Of a stretch of DNA of 64,000 bases, positions 52,201-63,947 are shown in pieces. This DNA comes from Prunus persica (lineage: Eukaryota; Streptophyta; Magnoliopsida; Rosales; Rosaceae). Position numbers and translations under genes: made by a program. Each line of letters opens with the position of its first letter. The first letter of the stretch is position 1. Below the pieces are notes generated by a model. It worked only from the letters and a program-made list of their open reading frames with translations. It had not been told where the DNA came from and ran no database searches. The stretch lies in contig NC_034009.1 in NCBI RefSeq assembly GCF_000346465.2, positions 47,423,657 through 47,487,656 on the forward strand, given 5' to 3'.

Positions 52201-53403
52201 ACACAGATGGGATTCCACGAGCCTCGAGTTTATCTAGTATTGACTCCATTATGACTCCTACTCGAATGTCTGGAGACTTGGATGCAACCTGCAGTAGCAA
52301 TCATGCTACCATTGAACCATCTGAGTACGTGCGTGGCCTAGATCCTAAATCAAAACGACTTTCAATGGGAAGGAACAATATAACTGCAGAGCCAGAAGTT
52401 ATTCATCCGCAGCTACCTCTGTCAACAACTCCAAATTGGCCAAGGACCCGCTCTAAGTCGAGGACAGATAAAGGATGGACTGGATTGACAGCCACACATG
52501 ATGCCTCCAGATCTTCTTGGGGCAATGCTGGAACAAATGATAGAGAGGATATATCATCCACTCTGTCCGATCCAGGTCCAATTTGGGATGCTGAACCCAA
52601 GTGGGACACCGAACCTAATTGGGATGTGGAAAATCCTATTGAATTGCCGGGGCCATCAGATGATGTGGAAGCAGGAAGAAAGGAAGTTGTTTCTAGGTAT
52701 GAAGATAAATGGGTTGTTACAAAGGGTCAGTTTCTTGGTATTCTGGTTTGCAATCATGCTTGTAGAACTGTTCAGAGTTCCCAAGTAGTGGCACCAAAAG
52801 CTGAGCATGATGACAACACCTTGGATATGCTCCTAGTTCATGGAAGTGGGCGGTTAAGGCTATTGAGATTTTTCATGTTGCTGCAGATGGGTAGACACCT
52901 TTCACTGCCATATGTGGAAAATGTCAAGGTATGGGCATTTACTTCAATAATGTCCTTGAACGTAGGATTTTGACTAATGTATTTATTGAGACCATGAAGC
53001 TCCAAAGAGTGCATTTCACATTCCAGTTATGGGGTTGGATGTGTTTTTATTTGAATATTTATTTTTCATCAAGTTCTGCTATTGGTGAAAAGAATCAGAT
53101 TGAGTTTAATTTTCCCTTGTGGTGGTTGGGTTCAGGGGATGGGAGAGCATAAGAGTTTCAATTGCTGTTTTGTATGCAGGTGCTTAATTGGGAAAAACAA
53201 AGGATTAAGTTGTATAGGGGCCTCTCCTAATTTCGTGTTTTTCGTTGCAGGTGAAGTCAGTGAAGATTAAGGCATCAGGAAAGCACGGCCATAATGGTTG
53301 TGGTATTGATGGAGAGCTTTTTCCACTTAATGGGCAAGTGATTTCTTCTTTGCTTCCAGAACAATGCAGACTTATCGGTCGCTCCCTTAGCCATCAAGTC
53401 TAA
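46277..53403 (+). CDS. LCBK1: Sphingoid long-chain base kinase 1 (diacylglycerol-kinase-like catalytic domain)
   Basis: Phosphorylates sphingoid bases (such as sphinganine and phytosphingosine) to their 1-phosphates, signals in plant stress and cell death; membrane-associated. Eight exons close in frame to 775 residues: 46277-46765, 46891-47262, 47871-47964, 48080-48117, 50157-50303, 51010-51109, 51994-52928, 53251-53403. The catalytic domain starts at MLVILNPRSGRGRSSKVF (about 265), with the nucleotide-binding motif CVGGDGIINEV (GGDG about 324-327) and IPIGIVPAGSDNSLVW. The long, low-complexity insert encoded by exon 7 (Ser/Pro/Asp-rich, repeated W-D-x-E-P) separates the two parts of the lipid-kinase fold. 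The C-terminal HNGCGIDGELFPLNGQVI is the conserved end. Length is near that of the Arabidopsis enzyme as I recall it. A LINE relic inflates intron 4. Confidence 0.93.
48690..49990 (+). mobile_element. LINE relic inside intron 4 of LCBK1
   Basis: 49414-49765 encodes VPLKVRVLAWVFVH, QRRKPYCY, QWCVMWEKDFE, LNNLMLHCPVVYSLWIRLF and FWVAWMERNRIIF, the zinc-binding region near the end of plant LINE ORF2. The upstream part (48690-49350) is decayed. It lies in the same orientation as the host gene. A T-rich 3' end follows near 49930-49990. Confidence 0.75.
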
Positions 53404-55017
53404 GTCTGACTACCATACCATACCATGTATCTTCTTTTGGACCTCCCTCAATTGGATTGGATGCTAGCTAGGGCATCTTTCCTATTCACGTACCAAATAT
53501 GCAAGATTATCTATCCATATACCAACTAGAAAACCTTCTTCTGCACTATTTTCTTCTGTTTGACCCGTAGCCCTTGTACCCACCCCACCTTATTGTAACA
53601 GCTGAAGTGCCTGTAAATTTTTTTGTTTGGCAATGTTTGTTTATCTGTTGTTGTTTATTGGTTTTTCTTTCTTATTTCATTTTCGGATGGGTCATGATCA
53701 TGTAACCTTGCCCCTTGTTTGCTATCTGGTTCGAGCTGCTTGTGTATTTACGATTCGGATACTCCATTTTTCTGTGACCATAGTCATAATATTTGTTTTC
53801 TTTTGTAACATTTGATCAGCCAACATTTCTTGAGATATATGTTCGTCCTTATGATCTTGATTTTGTTGGATAAGTTTTATTACAGGTATTTTAACTTTAA
53901 AAGCTAAACCCAAACCCACTGCTTAACTTAGCTACGCCGGTTACAGAGACATTTTCACACTAACACAACGGACTCGATCAATTAGAAGAGAGAAGTGAGA
54001 TTAAGAGAATTTATTTTTCCCAATTTGGTCATTGTGTTCGGTTTTGTTTGTAATATGAGGAAAATTTTAAAATTTTCTCTACTTGGCTTCAAATCATCAT
54101 CAAAATCTTATCTAAGCTCATGAATGTTGCTCAAAGGATAAAATCAACCAAGCTAATGCTTGCAACAATGACAATTAACCAACCAAGATGCACTCACTTT
54201 ATTGAATGTCTATGCCTACTCTACTCTTGTGCGTGAGTTGAGTTCTAACCTTCCCATATCTTTGTAATGAATTTTCTTGCCTTAGACTCATGCCTAACTT
54301 TCACATGTGGGTATTGTTGTTTGAGAAGCTCATGCCTTGCACTTGAAGTTTTGTATTTACAAGGTTGTTTGTTTCTGCTCGCTTTAGTTAACATAACACG
54401 AAGTCAAGGACTCAAAACAACATCTTCAAATTTCCAATGAAATGATTGTTGGGATTATAAGTTCGCAAGGCTGACTCTTTGTGATCATTTTCAATTAGTT
54501 ATTATAATTTTATACCCAAAAACAATTGGAACTGGACAAGGTCTAAACTGAATGGGCAGCATCCTAGAGTGGATTTGACTTATTGAAATTTGAACTCCTA
54601 TCATTCCCCCTTTCCGGTAATGTTTTTGCTTACATATAGACAAGTATGAATTTTCACTTCAATGGATGTGTGGTTAATCTATCTTTTACTTTCACTAAAA
54701 TGTATGTACGGCAGCTAATCTATCTTCTACTTTCAACCTCGACAAAATTTCAAAGTTAGCCTCCATTTCTTACTTCAACATACCTTAAATCTAGTTAGTT
54801 ATCTAATGCTAGGCACCATATATGAACTAACAAAACAATAAGCAAAGCAGCCCATGACATAGCTAGGACTTTAAAAAAAAACACTGCTCGGAAAGAAGAA
54901 TGGAAGCAATCAGCAGAAAGATCTACGCGAAATTGAAATCTATCATTTAAATAACAGCAAAATAGACTGACTCATAGTCATAGACTACAGTAAAGTCTAG
55001 AGTCGTCATAGTCATAG
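53404..55017. other. Intergenic DNA between two convergent genes
   Basis: Holds the 3' untranslated regions of LCBK1 (plus) and the SDR gene (minus). AT-rich, with no gene, repeat or RNA recognised. Confidence 0.5.
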
Positions 55018-57096
55018 TCACACAGTGAGAGAAGCTCCATTGTCGGCTGGTGTGAGATTCAAGATCATGGTAGCAGCCTTGACGGCCCATGCATCAGGTT
55101 TCGGGTAATTTTTCATGCTGGAGTCTCCAAAACACGACTCAAGCATGTCGGTGTGTATGACACCGGGGTTGAGTGCAAGAATTGCCATTTCACTAGGCAA
55201 CTCCCTAGCAACTGATCGGGTCAAGCCCTCCACGGCCCATTTGGATGCACAGTAAGGGGCCACATGTGCCGCACCCGATCGGCCCCATCCTGAAGACATG
55301 TTGACTATGATTCCCGCTGGGTTCTTCCCCTCATTCCGCGACAGCATCAGCGGAATGAAGTGGCGCAACACGTTAGCGATTCCCTTGACATTGGTGTCAA
55401 TGACGCTGTCAAACTCTTCTACCGGCACCTCCCAAAGCTTCTTGTTGTCGTTGATGATGCCCGCATTGTTCACTATTATATCTGGAATGCCCCTTTTTTC
55501 CTTCACAACTCGTGCCAGCTCAGCAATGCTGGTATTCGACCTCTGCCAATAAATAAATATAATAACACACACACACACACACACAAAACAAATCAAACCA
55601 AATTACTCGAATCTAAAACAAAAAAGAAGTCAAAATATCTTCCAAGTTTGTTAGAAAAACTATGAAATGATTGAGCAGGCGGGATGAAACATTTTTTAGC
55701 AACGATAGTTATGACACCTTCAGATCATAGTTTCAGGTCCAACCAAGAATCTCACTTGACACTAGTTTTATATCATTTCTTGCAAGTTTGCAACTAGTCA
55801 GTTCTTTTATATGATTTCAGACATGTACAAAATCTCAGTTCTACATTTCATACTAAGACATTAATCCCTAAATCAATGCACTAAATCTCCCAAAGTACAA
55901 GCATATAATTGCCTTCACACATCTTCAAACACAATGCAATACATTGCCTAACAGTATTTATCACTTAAAAAAAACCCATCCACAGATTCCATTGAGTCTT
56001 CATGTTAATACATTACAGGGTAGTGTCCACTAACATGTGATGGCATGGAACTTAAAAAGAGCCCACAGGGAGAAAACAATCACAAAAGGCAAGAGGGAAA
56101 AGAACGGAAGCATTAATTGATCAAATATAGAGAAACATGTGTTGTACAAGTATTTTTTGGTAAATGATTTAAACCATCAACTAACTCAAAGATTATAATA
56201 ACCAAGAAAGGCATTAGGTACAGGTTATAAACAGAGCATCAAGGAATAAGTTCTTCAAGCAATTCACATACACGTGGACTAATCTTTAACAGCTTAAGTT
56301 TCAAGATACATACAAGAGGGTTCCAATTTATTCGATCACAAGTTTTTAAGCGGCCCCTATTTCTTATTCATTTATTTGTTTCTTTTATTGTGGAGGGCAT
56401 CTTTTCTCTTATTTATCAAGTGCAAGTTTTTAGCATTATATCATAATGTTCATGCACATTTTCTTGCTTCCAAGCAGCACCCCATTATGTACTACTTAGA
56501 TCATTGTTGTTACCATGAAACAATCTAACAGGAAAGACATCTTCTAGTGGAAGAATTTGTCTAGGACTTTTCAGTTTCTTTCTCATTTTTCTAAATAAAT
56601 TAAATATAAAAATGGAACATCTGAAATCATCATGTTTTAAAGGGCCAACCTCTTTGCGCTCTTGACCAATACTTTTCCTTTTACTTTGCTTCATGTCTAT
56701 CAATAATTCATTAAAACTGTATCACAAATAAAGAAACGCATTTTCTAGATTAACAATTCAGCAGCACCTTTTGCACACCGGAACAACCAAACTAAGCCTA
56801 AGACAGAAATGAAAAAAGACGAAAAATAATGACTAATAAATTGCTCAAAATTCAAATTCCAAGTTAATTAATCAAAATATTACTTACGACATCGGTGTTG
56901 AGGAAGAGGTGTTTGTCGGAGGAGAGCTCGGATTGGAGGGCGTTGAGCTTATCCTGGGCACGGGAGCAGCCGATTACGGTGTGGCCCCTCTTGGCCATCT
57001 CTACCGCCAGCGCTCGCCCCAGCCCTTTGCTCACTCCCGTTATCACTACAATCCGAGACGCCGCCAAGCCGCCTCCTCCTCCCTTGCTCACAACGT

Positions 57097-57100
<4 letters not shown>
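55018..57100 (-). CDS. Short-chain dehydrogenase/reductase, NADPH-dependent pterin aldehyde reductase type
   Basis: Classical SDR. Plant relatives reduce pterin aldehydes in folate salvage; that substrate is inferred from overall resemblance, not from a diagnostic residue. Two exons, 56888-57100 and 55018-55542, give 245 residues, the normal length. The cofactor motif TGVSKGLG is at 21-28, with basic residues (K, then CSR at 45-47) favouring NADPH. NNAG is at 96-99. The catalytic Ser lies in NMSSGWG (about 154), and Tyr168 and Lys172 in YCASK. LALNPGVIHTDML is the post-catalytic loop. The 1345-bp intron contains a transplanted piece of the FemAB-like gene. The start codon is preceded directly by a (GA)n leader. 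Confidence 0.9.
55970..56790 (-). repeat. Duplicated segment of the FemAB-like gene (intron 7, exon 7 and part of intron 6)
   Basis: Collinear with about 34035-35010, and a short part resembles 35575-35610. 56653-56718 corresponds to exon 7 (34909-34975), still encoding MDMKQSKRK-like protein. The copied exon reads ELLIDMKQSKRKSIGQERKE. Both splice flanks are kept (TACAG acceptor side and AG-GTTGG donor side). It lies in the SDR intron on the same strand as its source. Confidence 0.85.

Positions 57101-57145
<45 letters not shown>
57101..57145. repeat. (TC)n microsatellite, a (GA)n leader on the minus strand
   Basis: About 22 dinucleotides directly upstream of the SDR start codon. GA-rich leaders bind GAGA/BBR-BPC factors in plants, so a regulatory role is possible. 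Confidence 0.9.
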
Positions 57146-57148
<3 letters not shown>

Positions 57149-57778
57149 TTCTGATTCTTAGCCCCTCGCTCTCTCTTACCCTCTCTTATGCTCTTCTTTA
57201 AGTACGAAGTGGGTTGGACAGTTGGAGATAAAGCTACCTTTATAATAGTAATCGAAATATAAAAATAGGGAAATTTTCAATTTTTGTGTTTATAGTTACT
57301 CAGATTTTTCACTTTTGTTCATGTGATTTTAATTACAGCAGTTGCCCTGGCCTACATAGTTTGATATTCTCACGATTCTAGGATATATCTAAATTTTCAT
57401 CCAATTTTATGACCGTAAAAGTATGTGTATTAAAGTGGGATGAATTCAAAACTATATGAATAAAATTGACAAAATTAAAAATATAAGTACTAAAGTGGTT
57501 AAACAAGTAAATCATAGAGGCCACAAATGACTTTTGGCCTTATTTTGACACTTGAACTATTATTGACCATGTAATTTCAATTCCGATAATTTTATTATTA
57601 TAGTTTCATAATTGCATATACATTTATAACTGTTGTGAAATTCTTTCTTTTTTAAAAACACATTCGCTATATATCAAGAAGTTTCAACGGATCAAGTTCA
57701 AGGAATATTCAGACCAATATTCAAAATAATTATAAAAAAAAGTTAAAAGAATTATTAATGGTTATAAAAATAACAAAA
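57146..57778. other. Intergenic DNA between SDR gene and tRNA-Val
   Basis: AT-rich upstream region of the SDR gene. No gene is seen. Confidence 0.5.
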
Positions 57779-57851
57779 TGTTGCTGCCCAGGATCGAACT
57801 GGGGACCTTTAGTGTGTAAGACTAACGTGATAACCACTACACCACAGCAAC
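57779..57851 (-). tRNA. tRNA-Val (anticodon UAC)
   Basis: 73 nt on the minus strand fold as a complete cloverleaf. The acceptor stem is GTTGCTG/CAGCAAC with discriminator A. The D arm is GTGTAGTGGTTATCAC. The anticodon arm is TTAGT-CTTACAC-ACTAA with anticodon TAC. The T arm is CCCAG-TTCGATC-CTGGG. There is no intron. Box A (TGGTGTAGTGG) and box B (AGTTCGATCCT) are intact, so Pol III transcription is likely. A T-rich stretch downstream on the minus strand (TTATAACC, then TTTTATAATT) could hold the terminator. Confidence 0.95.
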
Positions 57852-58054
57852 AATAGACAAATAGTAAAGCTAATTAATTGTATTTGTAATATTTGTAAGT
57901 AGATTGATTCAACAAGATAAATATTTTTTTTATTATTATTATTTTATATCCTTCGGGTATATCCATTAAATACTATTCGTTACTTCTGTAGATTTCCAAA
58001 TCTGACCAAAATTAGTAAAAAATAAATAATTAAAATACACCCTGAACTATGTTA

Positions 58055-58399
58055 GAGCATCTCAAACCGATGTGTCAAACGTGCCACATAGACATTCAAC
58101 AGATAGAAATAACATCTCACATCACTCCAACCGATATGTCAAAGCTGATGTGGAATGAAGGCTAGAGGTTGAAATGTTATTTTTGACATCCCAAAAGCAA
58201 GATGTCAAATGAATATTTCATTATTTTTTCTTTTCTTTTCTTTTTAATTAAAAATAAATCAACACTAAAATGTAATAAAATAATAATTTAATTTGACATA
58301 TCGGGTGAAGTGTAAAGCTGTATAAGATATCAAATTACCATATCAGCCATCAAATTTAAAATTGATGTTTTGTATTTGACATCTCCCTTGAAAATGCTC
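58055..58399. mobile_element. Tourist/PIF-type MITE
   Basis: 345 bp with ends GAGCATCTC and the complement GAGCATTTTC, flanked by TTA on both sides (58052-58054 and 58400-58402), the usual 3-bp target for PIF/Harbinger MITEs. No coding capacity. It lies about 600 bp upstream of the CCCH gene. Confidence 0.65.
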
Positions 58400-58993
58400 T
58401 TAGATCTCCAAGCGTCTTGGACCAAGACTCACACAATAAGCACCATGACGCAAGCCTGAAAATTAAAAATAATAATAATAATTGGGCCGTTGAAAGTTTC
58501 GTAACCAATCAAAATGGACCAAAAATTCAATATACCAACCCAAATTCATAGAGCCTTATATATGATTGTTAGGCGAGCGTGTATTTCTTAATTGTTCAAT
58601 CAAATTAGTTAGTCGTTGAATCAAATTAATTAATTTAATCTAACAATTAAGAGGTAAGCCTTTATTGAGGACCATATATAAGTCCCTCACTATAGAATGA
58701 CTCCACCAAGCATTGATTAACACTAGAGACTTTGGGCTATCGAAAGTCCAGTACAGTTAACGAGCTGGGTTATTTTCCGAACCGAACAATCCTTGCCCAA
58801 ACCTACACACAATTTTATGATTGCAACAGTGGAGTGCATTATGTTAGCTACTAGTACCAAAAAGTAGTTCAAAAGAGTAAACGGTGTCGTTCGTCTTTCA
58901 TGTGGGAATTAAACGGCGCGATTTCCTTGCCATCGTAACTTTCTGGAGCATTTTTATTTTCCCGGAAAATTCATTTCTGAAACGAAGCGCTCG

Positions 58994-61900
58994 ATGATGG
59001 ACCTGGCAGACCCAGTAGCCAAAGAAGGAGAAGCAGATGCTGAGCCTAAAATGGAACGTTTAGCAGAAGAGAAAGGGACGAATAGGAAGGAGAAGAGGAA
59101 GGCAATGAAGAAGATGAAGAGGAAGCAGACGAGAAAGGAGATGGCGCTGAAAGAGCGAGAGGAAGAAGAGGCAATACTCAATGACCCTCAAGAGCTTATG
59201 AAAATTAAGCTGATGGAGCAAGAGGAGGCCGAGAGGTCAGAGAGAGAGAGGAAGCTGTTCGAGGAGCGAGAGAGAGCGTGGATCGAAGCCATGGAGATTA
59301 AGAGGAAGAAACAAATTGAAGAAGAAGAAGAAGAAGAGGAACGGAGAATGAAGGCTCTAGAAGAAGAAGAATTGTCTCGGAAACAACAGGTTGTTTTGTT
59401 TATCCCTCTTTATTTTTTGGACTGCAATTTCTCTCTCTCTCTCTGTCTTATGTGGTATCACCAGCATACGTTTATATTTGGATTTGGGATCTGTTTGGTT
59501 ACTGAGAAAGGATGGCATGTGGAGGGGCGGACCCACATAGTGACAAATGGGGTCCCCTGACCCCATGGACGCCGGACAACTCCCTGAGAAGCTCCGTTAA
59601 TGAACCCTTCAGAGGTTGGTGGGCGACCCTGAGGTGCCCACCAAATGCTCGACGAAATGCCCCAACCAGTTGCTGCTGTCTGTGCGCTGCTTTAAGCGCA
59701 GCTGCGTGCGGTGGCTTCCTTTTTGTTTTTTAAAAGCCTGGCCTGCCGCTTTGTTTATCATTAGAATCAAAGTGGACATGGCCGTGTACATGCTGTTTTG
59801 ACTTGCATTTCAGTCTATGAAGGCTATATTGGTTGCTAAGTTGCATTGACAACCCAGCCAAGTAATCAAATTTTGATCACTTTTGTCAATTTGATTGGCT
59901 GCATTTGGTATATCAACAAGAAATAACTTGTAGTGGCTCCCTTGATCATCATGATTTTCCATGTCAGTAAACTTGTGTGTTAAACCCAAACTAGGTTCAA
60001 AATTATAAGTTAATAGATAAAAAATAGGAACTATTCATGAGCTAATTAAAGTCCTAGAACACATGAATATGTGTACTGAAAGGGGGTTTGTGTTTTACCA
60101 TAAATTATGAATGAAAGTGTTTCCATTTTAATTTTGGAGTTATTTTCACCTAAAAAAATATAGGAACTTTTACACGTTGACGCTACGGAGTAAAAATACT
60201 GGATCCACCACATGATGTGGTTATGAGTTCACCTATATACTTCTTCTGATTTTGATTCTTCTTATGTATTTTCAGTTTATTTAGTTTATGGTCTGTATGG
60301 TTCCTCAGAATGTGCCTGAAATATGATAGTTAGGGGGAAGTATTGCTCAGGAAGAGTAGGATTTCCGAATATAATTATATTCGTGAATTTGGTTACGGGA
60401 TATGCTTGGTTAGCGAGTAAGTGTTGTAAAGTGAGAGCTCACATGGACATTTGCTATGGTTTCTAAATAATGCTATGCTGACTGGTGTGGATTGTGCATT
60501 CTATTCTTTTACGTGTACAGTTTTTTTGTTTGGGTTAATTTATTAATGTAAATTGCATCATTGATAAATCCGTTTTGTGGAGCGGTGGTCCTTGTATATT
60601 GGATGCAAGATGTTTCTGCTGTCAGTTGACATAATAGGTGCATGCCCGTGGTAGTAGGCATGGTCTTTCATTTGGAGACGAAAATATTTTGTTTCTGGAA
60701 TGGATGTTGCTAATGTTTGGTCAGCACTTCTTTTATATTTGACGGGGAAGATATAAGCATTATCTGCTAGAAGAAGCAAGAAATATTGTTTAAAATGCTA
60801 TTTAGAGGGGAGATCAACTTCTTTTTAGCATTATGGTTCATAATTTCTTTTGGTTTGGCAATAGTTCAAGAGGAAATATCTTTATTGTCTTTGAAATGTT
60901 TTTTTTTTCATTATTACTTGCAATATGAATGGCAGGTTGAAAATGAAAATGACAGTAATGAGGTTGATGATTGGGACTATATAGAAGAAGGGCCTGCTGA
61001 AATCATCTGGCAAGGAAATGAGATAATTGTCAAGAAGAAAAGGATCAAGGTTCCAAAGAGGAACACAGACCAGCAAAGTAGAAAGGAGGTGCGTAACATG
61101 AATCTGGAACTTTGGTTAGATATATATTTTCCTATGGGTCATCTTACAGTGTGCTTGCTTTTTTGGTTTTACCAAAAAGTTTAATTTGTAGAATTTGTCA
61201 TTTGTTTGACAGGATTGTGATAGGCCCACGTCAAATCCTCTCCCTCCGCAATCTGAAGCATTTTCTGATTATAAAAATTCATCAATGTCAGCACAGCAGC
61301 TGATTGAGAATGTTGCTCAACAAGTACCCCATTTTGGAACTGAACAGGTATGCCTCTCTCTCTCTCTCTCTCTCTCTCATTATTATCCATTTCTGTGTTG
61401 ATAACCCTTCATATCTCTGCCAATAGTTCTTTTACTTCATGATTTGACCTAGTTATTTTGTTCATCGGTGAAGATCATAGTCCATAATCCCTAAGTTATG
61501 TACATTTATATATGACAGGATAAAGCTCATTGTCCTTTTCATTTGAAAACTGGGGCTTGTCGGTTTGGTCAGCGTTGTAGCAGAGTCCATTTCTACCCAG
61601 ATAAATCATCCACACTGCTTATCAAGAACATGTACAATGGTCCTGGACTTGCTTGGGAACAGGATGAGGTGCTGGAGGTCTGTTAATGCTGCCATGCCTT
61701 CATGTGATTCTTGTATCCTAATTCTAACTTTGGGTTTTCGTATCTTTCACTGAATCTGTGAAACCTTTGTTTTATGGCGTATCATTGCATATGAAAGAAA
61801 GCAGTTCATAGAGTTCCCGTAAAAGGAAAAGTTTGCTCATTAAAAAATATAATTATTTTCTAATCCTACCCTGTTGAGTAGGCATATCTGACATTGAGCT

Positions 61901-63947
61901 GTTATCTAATCCTACTCTCTTCACAGGCTATTCTATCTTATTTGTTTCTTCTTTGAGCTGTTATCGGTTTGAAGGTTTTTCATTTGATTGCATACCATGT
62001 GTCTTAGTTCAGGAATGTGGTTTAGTTAATTTGTTCTTCTTTTCATTTATGAAATGGCACTCTTCTTCTTTGACATGATTTATCAGAGATTCATTTGCGA
62101 TATTCACTTTGGTGGGGATTCACGGTTTCGGCCTTGGTTGTATTGGAATTAAAGATACCCCAATAGTGTATCCTTCGTGCTGGCAATAGAATTTTGTTCC
62201 CATATAACGTGTTCATTGGTTACTTAATCTTATTATCATTTATGTCATAAGTTTTTCTTCCCTATTTGTTTATCTTTTACACTTATATTTAATATACCAT
62301 CTTTCACACTTACTTTTGGTGTTCTACTTTGCAAGGAATTTTAAAGTTTTATCAATTAAAAGAATGAGGAGTTGCACGATGTATTTTTGAAGAGATGATT
62401 TAGTTGTCACTTGTCCTCGGGATGTTTCTGTTATTTTATGCCATTAAGAGATATTCTGGTTCAGTCTTCATAGTTGTGGTTTGTTTCTGTTTGAAGTTTT
62501 CATTGTTTCGTAAATGCGTGAGTTTACTGTAGTAGTAGTACAAGTTTTGTTCCTTAACAACTTATAGTTTTTTGGGCAATATATCTGGTCCTGGGAGTTA
62601 TTGATGCTGTGTGACATCACTTCTTACATCCCACAGTTTGAGATTGTTGGTGGCAAATTTTAGAAGTATGTGAATGCAATTAGCTCTTCCTTTACTCTAA
62701 AAATGTCAAAGGAAAAGGAAATGGAAATATGAAAAGAACTGTCTTAAAAGATATGCGGAATCTATTATGAAGACTGGATCGCTTTTCTTTCCCATAACCA
62801 GAATGTGAAGTTTGTAAATAATTCAGTGAGATGTTATTTCATGTGCTGGTTCATTATGAAGCATTAATTGAACTGGAATCAGTATCTTGGATATAAATTT
62901 CTAAATTTATAGTGTGGTGCAACTGGAAATCATATATGATAAGCTTGTTTGGTGCAACTGGATATAAATTTCTAAATTTATAGTTTGTGCAACTATGATT
63001 ATATTCTTACAGATTATCTAGTTATAACTCTGCTCTAAGACTCTAATATATCAGGTACATCTGTGAGTGTCACTGTGTTTAATTTCATGTAATTTTAAGT
63101 CTCTTTGGGTATTCGCCTCCCGTGTTCTTGGTCTTTGCAGTGGATAAATCAAATGTAATATGCATAAACTTTCTAGTTACTCAGCTTAACTACCAATATG
63201 ACAAGGGGAGATGATTTATACAATCTCTTCTTTCAGTTTCTCGCATTGTTGCATCAAAATGCCCTACATTGGTGTTTAATATGTTTAATCTATTCTGAGC
63301 GCATGAAAGTAGTTACTTGTAGGTTCTTCTAAATTTTATACTTGGTTTCCATGCTCTGGATGTAACTGAGCCTCCTAAATTAATCCTCGTGTTGGTGTGG
63401 CTTAAAAATCTGAATTTTGTTGATTGGTCTAGAATTGTCTGAAAGTTATAACTTTTTGCATCATTTTCAAAAGCACTCCGGGGCTCATTTTAAGCCTGGA
63501 GTTGACAATTCTCAGTTTAGTGCATTAGATGAAGACTTTCAATGTGGTGAAACTTGTGTTAAGAAGTGCATGCTTTTCTTAAAGTCCAAGGTGGGAGGAA
63601 CTGTGGTTGTTATCAGTTTGGTATTAATTGGTTTTGGTTAATGTTGTGGTAACCCATTATTAGCTCTAGAGTATTTTGCGTGTTGTTTTTCTTAGTTGAC
63701 ATATGTTTGAAGGTCTTTTGGTGGAGGATGCATGGCTCACCTGTTGTGTATCTTAGACAAAATTTAATATTGGGACCGGCCATTTGTCTCTTTTAATTTT
63801 AGTATAAGTTGATGAGTATAATTTTTCTGGTTTAATATTTTTCCCTCTTTTCAGCATACTGATGAGGAGGTAGAGCGCTGTTATGAAGAATTTTATGAGG
63901 ATGTGCATACAGAGTTCTTGAAGTTTGGTGAAATTATAAATTTCAAG
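58994..63947 (+). CDS. U2AF35-related CCCH zinc-finger splicing factor (ZRSR2 / RGH3 type), 5' part
   Basis: Relative of human ZRSR2/URP and maize RGH3, which recognise 3' splice sites, chiefly of U12-type introns. Five exons are in view: 58994-59389, 60936-61088, 61213-61347, 61519-61677, 63855-63947 (312 codons), with the next intron running off the window. Residues 1-132 are a highly charged Lys/Glu coiled-coil-like region. Then come [20 protein letters not shown] and [15 protein letters not shown]. The first CCCH finger is [20 protein letters not shown] (C-x8-C-x5-C-x3-H, about 233-252). [15 protein letters not shown] and [14 protein letters not shown] lead into the U2AF-homology RRM, which begins at [11 protein letters not shown]. 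The second finger and RS tail lie beyond the window. An adjacent second ATG (58997) could also be used. Intron 1 holds a possible DNA transposon relic. Confidence 0.93.
59521..60213. mobile_element. Possible hAT-type transposon relic in intron 1 of the CCCH gene
   Basis: The left end GGGGCGGACCCACATAGTG and the right end CTGGATCCACCACATG give a partial inverted repeat (GCGGACCCAC versus GGTGGATCCAG). A GC-rich left part in an otherwise AT-rich intron fits known plant hAT termini. Imperfect 8-bp flanks (GCATGTGG and TGATGTGG) may be a worn target duplication. No transposase. Confidence 0.4.
61354..61378. repeat. (CT)n microsatellite in CCCH intron 3
   Basis: Twelve CT dinucleotides just after the donor of exon 3. 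Confidence 0.9.

Noticed and set aside
63417..63641. 74-codon plus-strand frame in CCCH intron 4
   Set aside because: No family similarity; the flanking exons join in frame without it and match the known protein order.
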